Below are positions 1 through 5,154 of a stretch of 5,154 nucleotides of DNA, one piece after another; positions within the stretch are counted from its first letter, which is position 1; each line of letters begins with the position of its first letter. The notes under the pieces were generated by a model. That model saw only the letters and a program-made list of their open reading frames with translations, did no database searches and had not been told where the DNA came from. Position numbers and translations under genes: made by a program. The stretch covers positions 1 to 5,154 of the forward strand of contig VGFB01000371.1 of assembly GCA_016869015.1 (NCBI GenBank), written 5' to 3'. The DNA is from Armatimonadota bacterium (lineage in GTDB: Bacteria > Armatimonadota > Zipacnadia > Zipacnadales > VGFC01).

Positions 1-18
1 GGTCGTTCTCGCGTCCAG

Positions 19-44
19 GAGGACAGGCATTCCTGCCTGTCCTC
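19..44. repeat. Palindromic repeat copy 1 (perfect hairpin, TTCC centre)
   Basis: Two perfect 11-base arms, GAGGACAGGCA (19-29) and TGCCTGTCCTC (34-44), enclose the 4-base centre TTCC (30-33). As RNA or single-stranded DNA this would fold into a stable GC-rich hairpin. No T-run follows on either strand, so it is not a textbook intrinsic terminator. The same unit recurs at 67-90 in the opposite orientation. This pattern resembles REP-like or small MITE-like palindromic elements scattered between genes; that class is inferred from structure only. The left edge of the window is 18 bases away, so further copies may lie outside. Confidence 0.8.
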
Positions 45-66
45 GCCCGGAACCCGAGGTCTGTGC

Positions 67-90
67 GGACAGGCAGGAATGCCTGTCCTC
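67..90. repeat. Palindromic repeat copy 2 (perfect hairpin, GGAA centre)
   Basis: Arms GGACAGGCA (67-75) and TGCCTGTCC (80-88) pair perfectly around the centre GGAA (76-79), and TC (89-90) follows. The 24 bases are the exact reverse complement of 19-42, so the two copies are inverted relative to each other with centres 46 bases apart. The bases to the right (CCGGGAACCC, 91-100) nevertheless resemble those to the right of copy 1 (GCCCGGAACCC, 45-55) in the same direction. For minus-strand transcripts leaving the RhuM-like gene, this is the first strong hairpin met, about 140 bases past its stop. It could protect or end that RNA, though it has no U-tract. Confidence 0.8.
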
Positions 91-100
91 CCGGGAACCC

Positions 101-227
101 AACGAATGACGCCTGACAAACCACTAGTCCGGACCGTCGGGCGTTCCTTGGCGGTTGCTCCCAGGGCCCCGTCGCCGTCCGTGCTCGTCACAGGGGGTGA
201 GCCGCCAGAGCCACCAGAGCTTCCTGG
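101..227. other. Intergenic stretch without recognisable gene
   Basis: No credible coding region, RNA gene or promoter is visible between the second palindrome and the 3' end of the RhuM-like gene. It contains small palindromes (ACTAGT at 123-128 overlapping GTCCGGAC at 127-134) and a short direct repetition of CCAGAGC near 205-220, none long enough to name. If the RhuM gene was once full length, its C-terminal two thirds should lie here on the minus strand. Translation of this stretch shows no RhuM-like continuation in any minus frame, so that part has been lost or replaced. Confidence 0.55.
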
Positions 228-554
228 TCAATGGAGTCGCACGCGGTAGCCGACTGCCAGGATGACCTCCAGGTTGTGGTGGTCGACGAGGCGGTGGACC
301 ATCCGCGTGCCCTCGCGAGCAACTACCAAGTATGCCTTGACAGTTGCTTCAGGAGCCAGCTCCCCCTCCCGGAACACGTTCCCGATGTGGAAGCTGACGT
401 TCTGCTTGGTCGTCTGGAACAACTCCGCCATCTGACGCTGGGTCAGCCACACGGACTCGTCCGCCAGGCGGACTTGCACCCGCGAGACCCCGTCCTCGCT
501 CTGATAGGGAACGAACTCGCCCTGGAAGTCATGGGGAACGATGCTGTCACCCAT
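228..554 (-). CDS. C-terminally truncated RhuM-family protein (probable gene remnant)
   Basis: The 108-residue product matches the N-terminal region of the RhuM family (PF13310, 'virulence protein RhuM'), found widely on genomic islands and in bacterial accessory regions and of unknown biochemical role. Visible hallmarks are YQSEDGVSRVQVRL (residues 17-30), VWLTQRQMAELFQTTKQNVS (35-54), the following HIGNVFREGEL (56-66), and NLEVILAVGYRVR (94-106). The segment at 38-60 looks like a helix-turn-helix-type DNA-binding unit; that is inference. Family members usually run to about 330 residues and continue past the GYRV motif with a conserved RGTQFR-type segment. Here the frame stops three residues after GYRV (RLH then TGA), so about two thirds is missing. 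The ATG at 552-554 is supported by GGGGGGAG seven bases upstream on the minus strand. The gene begins 19 bases after the GH2 stop on the same strand, suggesting cotranscription. It could be a pseudogene or a surviving short DNA-binding protein; family assignment is firm, function is not. Confidence 0.8.
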   Translation of the reverse strand: MGDSIVPHDFQGEFVPYQSEDGVSRVQVRLADESVWLTQRQMAELFQTTKQNVSFHIGNVFREGELAPEATVKAYLVVAREGTRMVHRLVDHHNLEVILAVGYRVRLH

Positions 555-561
555 CGCGGCG

Positions 562-569
562 CTCCCCCC
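562..569 (-). promoter_or_regulatory. Ribosome binding site of the RhuM-like gene
   Basis: On the minus strand GGGGGGAG lies seven bases before the ATG at 552-554, inside the 19-base gap that follows the GH2 stop codon TAG (574-576). The position supports this ATG as the start and suggests that ribosomes finishing the GH2 gene could reinitiate here. Confidence 0.6.
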
Positions 570-573
570 AGTC

Positions 574-2925
574 CTAAGGCCTCACCGGCCCGTACACCGT
601 CTCGAAGACCGCCAGGCTCTTCACGTCGTCGAGGATGTGCCAGTTCTCGATGGCTTCGGCGCCGTCCGGCTCGTAGAGGACGTGGAGGTAGTGCTGATCG
701 GCGTCGAGGTCACCGAGGTCGGCTGTCGGGATCTCGGCGACGACGGCTGACGCGTTCGGCTCGACTGACACGTGGTCTGCGTGGGCTACCCAGCGGCTCC
801 CGGACAGGTCGCACACCGAGACGGTCAGCATCCCCGCGGAAGGCTCCAGCGTGTCGTTCAGCAGGTAGATCCTGAACGCCTCGCCCTCGCGGGCGATGGA
901 GGGCATCAGCAGTCGCGAGGCCCGGCAGACGGCCGTGTAGCCGACCTTCTCGCCGAAGTAGTGGTCCACGACGGCGTCCACGTGCTCGGGCCAGTTGTCG
1001 AAGATGTTCCACCAGAGGATGCCGCCGCACTCGAACTTCCGCCGCCGCGCGCGCTCGATCCACTCGCCCAGGCACCACGCCTGCCCGTACTGGCTGGCGG
1101 CGATGTACTCTTGCAGGCTCTCGGCGTCGCGGCCGAGGAGGTTGCGGATGCCCTCGTCGGTCTTCCAGCGGCGCTTGAAGTCCTCCGTGGGGATCGTGCC
1201 CACATGGTGCTCCCAGGCCTTGTTCTCGACTGGCCACTGGTCCTCGGGTGCCAGGAAGCGCTGCGTGCTGCCGAGGTTGGCGGCGCAGATGCGGCCGATC
1301 TCGCTGAGGAACTTGCTCGTGTCTGTGAAGTACATCGGGTGCCGCGCGCGAACGGAGTGGTCCCACAGGTGCACATCGCCCTCGTCCGGGGCGTTGGGAT
1401 TGCCGTGGCCGGAGGGGTTATACGGGCTGGAAGGGATGTAGGTGCGCGAGGGATCGAGGCGCGCGCACACCTCGGGCAGGACCTCGCGGGTCAGGCCGTT
1501 CCTCAGGTATCCCTCCGGGTCGCCGCCGCCCCAGGCGTAGGCGCAGTCGTTCTCGTTGTCGCCCGCCCACAGCGCCAGGCTCGGGTGGCCGCGCAGCTCC
1601 CGCACGACCCACTCGGCCTCCTCGCGGAGCTGCCGGCGGAAGCCCTCGTTCTGCGGGTAGAGCCCGCAGGCCATCATGAAATCCTGCCAGACGAGCAAGC
1701 CCTTCTCGTCGCACAGTTCGTAGAACGCCGGGTCCTCGTAGATCCCGCCGCCCCAGATCCGCAGCATGTTGCAGTTGGCCTCGCGGCACAGCTCCAGCAC
1801 GGCGTCGATGCGCTCGGGAGTGACTCGGGCGAACATGGCGTCGGTGGGCATCCAGTTCGTCCCGCGCATGAAGCACGGGGCGCCGTTCACCGTGAAGAAG
1901 AAGCGTGGCTCGCCGGTCTCGGGATCCTGCAGCAGGAGCTCCACCGTGCGGATGCCGAAGGAGATTGGGCGCTCATCGATGACCTCATCGTCGATCCGCA
2001 GGGATACCGTGCCCCGGTACAGGTTCTGATCGCCCATGCCGTGCGGCCACCAGAGGCGGGGTTCGTGGATATCAATCGACGTGCCGACCGTCCAACGCCC
2101 AGGCTTCAGCGTTACCTCGCGCTCCCACTCGATCGCGCTGTCGCCGCAGGAGGCCTCTATGCGCCGGATAGCCGTGCGGGGCTCGGGGGTCAGGTTCTCC
2201 ACCTCGCACTCGAACGTGATGGCCGCAGTCGTGTCCGGGATTCCCGCTGATGCAGCCCACGGCCTCCGATCATCAATGCCGCGCGTCCACTGCCAGAACC
2301 CCCGGATCGCGACTTCCGGCACCAAGCGCAGGTAGACCGGCCGCCAGAGGCCGACGGAGACGATCCGCGGCGCGATGTCCCAGCCGTAGCTCATCTGCGC
2401 CTTGCGGGCGTACACCCGCTCCTTGGGGCTGAAGAACCCGGTGACGTCTGAGCCCTCGTCAGCCGCCATGTCGGGCTTCACCGCCTCGAAGGCCGAGCGC
2501 AGCCGGACCGCCAGCGTGTTCGGCTCGCCCCACTTCAGCCGATCCGTCACGTCGAGCACGAGGGGCACCCACATGTTGCGGCTCGCGCCGATCTCCTGGC
2601 CGTTGAGGTACACCGTCGCGAAGGTGTCGAGACCCTCGAAGACCAGCTCAACCCGCTTGCCCGACAGCTCCTCGAGGTCCGGGGTGAACGCGGTGCGATA
2701 CCACCACTCCTTCTCCTCGACCCACAGGCACTGCTCGTAGTTCAGCCCGAAGAAGGGGTCGGGAATCACCTCGGCGGCCATCAGGTCCAGGTGGACCTGC
2801 CCGGGCACCGTCGCCGGGAGCCAGGCCAAGTCATCGTGCTCAGCGAGGTGAGCGCCGGCGGCCTCTCCGGCGCCGTCGGCGAAGTGTTGGAGCCTCCAAT
2901 CGGCGGTTAGCGGCGTCTGCTTCAA
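574..2925 (-). CDS. Glycoside hydrolase family 2 protein, beta-mannosidase type
   Basis: A 783-residue GH2 enzyme, predicted to remove terminal beta-D-mannosyl residues from oligosaccharides by the retaining mechanism. The N-terminal sugar-binding domain (about 1-200) shows LPATVPGQVHLDLM (36-49), the WVEEKEWWYRTAF segment (68-80) and KAQMSYGWDIAPR followed by GLWRPVYL (175-199), the pattern typical of beta-mannosidases. An immunoglobulin-like domain follows (about 210-330), then the TIM barrel: GTNWMPTD (355-362), LRIWGGGIYEDPAFYELCDE (388-407), WQDFMM (413-418). The acid/base is Glu458 in WAGDNEN and the nucleophile Glu542 in FLSEIG. Late barrel GGILWWNIFDNWP (634-646) and a C-terminal beta-domain complete it. 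Length is close to the family norm. No signal peptide is seen, so it is probably cytoplasmic. I chose TTG (2923-2925): it starts MKQTPLTADW, the usual GH2 opening, with GGGGA five bases upstream. Earlier in-frame ATGs at 3162, 3123 and 3081 would add 53-79 residues unlike any GH2 domain and run into or past the divergent gene's ribosome binding site. The substrate (mannoside versus another beta-glycoside) is inferred from motifs. Confidence 0.9.
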   Translation of the reverse strand: MKQTPLTADWRLQHFADGAGEAAGAHLAEHDDLAWLPATVPGQVHLDLMAAEVIPDPFFGLNYEQCLWVEEKEWWYRTAFTPDLEELSGKRVELVFEGLDTFATVYLNGQEIGASRNMWVPLVLDVTDRLKWGEPNTLAVRLRSAFEAVKPDMAADEGSDVTGFFSPKERVYARKAQMSYGWDIAPRIVSVGLWRPVYLRLVPEVAIRGFWQWTRGIDDRRPWAASAGIPDTTAAITFECEVENLTPEPRTAIRRIEASCGDSAIEWEREVTLKPGRWTVGTSIDIHEPRLWWPHGMGDQNLYRGTVSLRIDDEVIDERPISFGIRTVELLLQDPETGEPRFFFTVNGAPCFMRGTNWMPTDAMFARVTPERIDAVLELCREANCNMLRIWGGGIYEDPAFYELCDEKGLLVWQDFMMACGLYPQNEGFRRQLREEAEWVVRELRGHPSLALWAGDNENDCAYAWGGGDPEGYLRNGLTREVLPEVCARLDPSRTYIPSSPYNPSGHGNPNAPDEGDVHLWDHSVRARHPMYFTDTSKFLSEIGRICAANLGSTQRFLAPEDQWPVENKAWEHHVGTIPTEDFKRRWKTDEGIRNLLGRDAESLQEYIAASQYGQAWCLGEWIERARRRKFECGGILWWNIFDNWPEHVDAVVDHYFGEKVGYTAVCRASRLLMPSIAREGEAFRIYLLNDTLEPSAGMLTVSVCDLSGSRWVAHADHVSVEPNASAVVAEIPTADLGDLDADQHYLHVLYEPDGAEAIENWHILDDVKSLAVFETVYGPVRP

Positions 2926-3121
2926 GGCAGTCCCCGGCTCGGGGCGGAAGGAGTGACGACAGCGCCCGAGACCGGGGGCGCGCTTCGACGTAGGCAGCGC
3001 AGGGTCCTCGTTGGCTGGCGCGAGCTCGCGACCCTCAGCGCGCGGTGGATTTGGGCCTTGCCGGCGCCATGGGCAAACCATCGCCGCGCCCCGGTCGTTG
3101 ATATCCTCTTGGAGGGCTTCC
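2926..3121. promoter_or_regulatory. Divergent intergenic region between GH2 and TPR genes
   Basis: This 196-base stretch separates two divergently transcribed starts and must hold the promoters of both, unless one is served from further away. I find no convincing -35/-10 pair on either strand. TATCCT at 3102-3107 resembles a -10 box, but it would place the transcription start inside the Shine-Dalgarno site and has no -35 partner. The minus strand stays open throughout in the GH2 frame, which I attribute to high GC and few stop codons rather than to coding, because the translation is rich in Arg/Pro/Ala with no domain pattern. Confidence 0.45.
3111..3116 (+). promoter_or_regulatory. Shine-Dalgarno site of the TPR gene
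   Basis: GGAGGG ends five bases before the ATG at 3122-3124. It is the best ribosome binding site in the window and fixes the start of the TPR gene, which is also followed at once by a signal peptide. Confidence 0.75.
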
Positions 3122-5154
3122 ATGGCCGCGCGCTGGGCTCCATTCCTGGCACTCCTCATCACGGGGATGAGTTTGGGCGCCCTCGCGCAGGACGCTGCGC
3201 CCTCGTTCCGCCAGCTCGTGCGCGAGGGTCACCGCCTCCGCTCGACCGGGAACCTCCGCGGCGCTTCGGCGAAGTATGGCGCGGCCATCGAGGCGGCGGC
3301 CAACGATGGGGAGCTCGCCGAGGCGCTCCAGGCGCACGCGGTCGCGCAGCGCAATCTGGGACGCGACGACCAGGCCGAGGCTGACCTGCGGCGCGCCATC
3401 GCCCTGCCGAACGCCGGGGCCCTCCGCCGGCCGGCGATGCTCCAGCTCGCGGCGCTGCTCGAAGCCCAGACGCGCCTTGACGAAGCGATCGAGCTCTATC
3501 TCAACGTTGCTGCGGGTCTGCGGGATCGCCCCGAGGAAGCCGCGCAGACGCTGCTCACGGCCGCGCGCCTGCTGTTGGACAGCGACCGACTGCAAGAGGC
3601 CCGGGAGGCGTTGGCCGGCGTGGAGCCCGAGGCGCTGCCGCCGCAACTCCGCAGTGAGGCGGCGGGGCTCCGCCTGGAGGTCGCGCTCGCCTCCGGCGAC
3701 GTCGCCGCCGCGCAGGCCGCGATCCGCGAAGCCGGCGTCGAGGGGGCGGACCTCTCCCAACTCCATGTCCGACTGGCGCGCCTCCTGTTCGAGGATGACC
3801 GACCTGACGAAGCGCTCGCCGCCTGCGAGGCCGCCATCGAGGCCGACCCCGCGAACTCCTCCGCCTGGCGCGTGCAGCTCGACATCGCGACGGCCAAGGG
3901 CACGGCCGATGCGCTCGTCTCACAGGTCGAAGCCCGGCTGCGTGCGGATCCGGGGAACGAGGTCCTCGCGCAGCGCGTCGCCTACTACGCCGAGTGGGAC
4001 GAGGACGCCGACCGCGCCCTCGCCGCCTTCCGCAGCCTGCTTGCGCTTCGGCCGCAGGACTCGGCACTGCTGGAGCGCGCCGGCGCGCGCGCGGCGCAGT
4101 CGGGGCGCAACGCCGAGGCCCTCGAGTTCTACGAGGCCGCCCTGAAGCTCCAGCCCGACGACGCGGGTCTGTGCTTCATGATCGGCGAGGCGCACGCGAA
4201 GCTGGGCAACCGGGCGCAGGCCGTGGCGGCCCTGGAGCAGGGCACGCGCTTCCGCCCGGGCGATCCCGAGTCGGCCCAGCGGCTGGGCATGACGCTGGCG
4301 AGGGCCGGTCTCCATGACGAGGCGGCGGCCTTGTATCGGGAGACGCGCGAGCTGCTCGGCGACCCTGATGCACTGGCCTACGAACTGGCGGAGGCGCTGG
4401 CCCCCGTTCGGCCGGAGGAGGCTCTGGGCGAGTACCTCCGGGCTGCCGCCGGCGGACTCGACGAGGCCACCCTCGTAGCCCCCGAGGCCGTGCGGCTGGC
4501 TCGCAGCGCCGACCTCCTGCCGAGGCTGGCGGACCTCGCTCAGGCGACGCTGGCCGAGCGTCCGGTGGCGGGTGTGGCGTTGCTCCTGGCGGTGACGGAG
4601 GCGGCCCTCGGCCGCGCGGGGGAGAGTGTGGAGCGCCTGCAATCTCTCGGCCTCGCGCCCCCGGAGCTCATGGCGATCGCCGAGTCGCTCGAAGCCCAGG
4701 GCGTGAGGGAGGCCGCGGCCGATCTCTACGCGACCGTGGTGACTCACCCGGACGCCTCCGCCGGCCTGCGGCTGGAGCTGGCGGTGCGCGCGGCGGAGAC
4801 GCAGATCGCCCTGGGTCGCCCTGAGGACGCCCGAACGGTGCTGGCGGCCGCGCTGGCGGGGGGCGCAGGCCCGGCGTCGCTTGCCGAGCCCGCCGCCTTC
4901 CTTCTGGCCGACCTCGATCTCGCCGCCGGACGCAACCTCGCTCAGGCGCGGGAGACGTTCGCGGCGCTGACCCGGTACAGCACGCACCCCGATCTCCCGC
5001 GGAGGGCGCGGTGGCGGCTGGCCGACCTCGCTTTCGCCGAAGGCGACTACGCCGCCGCCGAGGAGCGGTTCGCCCAGCTGGCGCAGGAGCCGCCGAGCCT
5101 GGACATTGCATTGCCGCCGGCTCCTCCCGGCTTCCTGATCCCGCGCAACGGCCT
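3122..5154 (+). CDS. Exported tetratricopeptide-repeat protein, 3' end outside window
   Basis: The frame opens at ATG 3122 and stays open for 677 full codons to the right edge, so the gene is partial at its 3' end. Residues 1-22 form a Sec signal peptide: Arg4, a hydrophobic core (about 6-18) and a type I cleavage site ALA|QD after residue 22. The rest is almost wholly alpha-helical TPR-like repeats of about 34 residues, for example around 28-64, 66-99, 102-134, 138-172, 177-207, 211-244, 314-347, 348-381, 382-414, 512-545, 546-580, 585-622 and 625-657. Characteristic cores include LDEAIELYLNVA (119-130), RNAEALEFYEAALKLQPDDA (329-348) and GDYAAAEERFAQLAQEP (641-657). No enzymatic motif is visible. 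TPR arrays bind proteins, so an extracytoplasmic scaffold or assembly role is plausible, but no partner is indicated. A C-terminal catalytic, membrane or anchoring domain could follow beyond the window; the Pro-rich PPAPPG (665-670) at the edge may be a linker. It is transcribed divergently from the GH2 gene. The product class is secure; the function is not known. Confidence 0.88.
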   Translation, partial: MAARWAPFLALLITGMSLGALAQDAAPSFRQLVREGHRLRSTGNLRGASAKYGAAIEAAANDGELAEALQAHAVAQRNLGRDDQAEADLRRAIALPNAGALRRPAMLQLAALLEAQTRLDEAIELYLNVAAGLRDRPEEAAQTLLTAARLLLDSDRLQEAREALAGVEPEALPPQLRSEAAGLRLEVALASGDVAAAQAAIREAGVEGADLSQLHVRLARLLFEDDRPDEALAACEAAIEADPANSSAWRVQLDIATAKGTADALVSQVEARLRADPGNEVLAQRVAYYAEWDEDADRALAAFRSLLALRPQDSALLERAGARAAQSGRNAEALEFYEAALKLQPDDAGLCFMIGEAHAKLGNRAQAVAALEQGTRFRPGDPESAQRLGMTLARAGLHDEAAALYRETRELLGDPDALAYELAEALAPVRPEEALGEYLRAAAGGLDEATLVAPEAVRLARSADLLPRLADLAQATLAERPVAGVALLLAVTEAALGRAGESVERLQSLGLAPPELMAIAESLEAQGVREAAADLYATVVTHPDASAGLRLELAVRAAETQIALGRPEDARTVLAAALAGGAGPASLAEPAAFLLADLDLAAGRNLAQARETFAALTRYSTHPDLPRRARWRLADLAFAEGDYAAAEERFAQLAQEPPSLDIALPPAPPGFLIPRNG

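Noticed and set aside
19..88. Intrinsic terminators
   Set aside because: The hairpins are strong but neither is followed by a T-run on either strand, so a Rho-independent terminator is not supported.
19..90. CRISPR-like repeat-spacer arrangement (two 24-base repeats about 24 bases apart)
   Set aside because: There are only two units, in inverted rather than direct orientation, fully palindromic, with related flanks instead of unique spacers and no cas genes in view.
188..245. Possible frameshifted continuation of RhuM (a shifted minus-strand frame reads SIDQEALVALAAHPL before a stop)
   Set aside because: The peptide looks protein-like, but it does not resemble the RhuM segment that normally follows GYRV, so a simple one-base frameshift does not restore the family sequence.
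106..249. 47-codon plus-strand ORF starting ATGACGCCTGAC
   Set aside because: It has no Shine-Dalgarno site, a Pro/Arg-rich translation, no recognisable similarity, and overlaps the end of the RhuM-like gene.
231..875. 214-residue plus-strand frame opposite the RhuM-like gene and the GH2 3' end
   Set aside because: The opposite strand carries clear family motifs across the same bases; the plus-strand product turns into Arg/Ser-rich nonsense.
772..2250. 492-residue plus-strand open frame antisense to the GH2 gene
   Set aside because: It lies wholly within the convincing GH2 coding region, is rich in Arg/Ala/Val/Gly without a domain pattern, and is a typical antisense shadow of a GC-rich gene.
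3102..3107. TATCCT as a -10 box for the TPR gene
   Set aside because: There is no -35 element at a proper distance, and transcription would start within the ribosome binding site.
3276..4145. 289-residue plus-strand frame inside the TPR gene
   Set aside because: It is Arg/Ser/Pro-rich with no recognisable motif and overlaps the TPR frame, which has the ribosome binding site, signal peptide and repeats.
3920..4987. 355-residue minus-strand open frame antisense to the TPR gene
   Set aside because: It is low-complexity Arg/Gly/Gln-rich translation opposite a frame with a clear signal peptide and TPR repeats.

Overview
The window is a GC-rich stretch of bacterial chromosome with dense coding on both strands, usable TTG/ATG starts and purine-rich Shine-Dalgarno sites. 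An uncultured, saccharolytic lineage (Planctomycetota/Armatimonadota-like) would fit the GH2 enzyme and the exported TPR protein. That assignment is an impression from protein style and the short palindromic repeat, not something the sequence proves.

Layout from left to right: (1) 1-227 is non-coding. It holds two near-identical palindromic hairpins (19-44 and 67-90) that are inverted copies of one another, followed by about 135 bases in which I see no convincing gene. (2) 228-554, minus strand, is a short ORF matching only the N-terminal part of the RhuM family. It looks C-terminally truncated, although it keeps a good ribosome binding site. (3) 574-2925, minus strand, is a glycoside hydrolase family 2 enzyme of beta-mannosidase type, complete, with both catalytic glutamates visible. 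The RhuM remnant lies only 19 bases beyond its stop on the same strand, so the two could be cotranscribed. (4) 2926-3121 is a divergent intergenic region. (5) 3122 to the right edge, plus strand, is one long open frame for a secreted or periplasmic tetratricopeptide-repeat protein. It is not closed within the window and continues past base 5154.

The genes do not form an obvious pathway. The beta-mannosidase probably trims beta-mannosyl residues from oligosaccharides in the cytoplasm. The TPR protein is an exported scaffold of unknown partner, transcribed divergently. The RhuM fragment next to the palindromic repeats looks like the trace of a rearrangement. I found no CRISPR array, tRNA, rRNA, transposase or clear new system. 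The points most worth checking are the inverted-centre palindrome pair and the truncated RhuM gene beside it.
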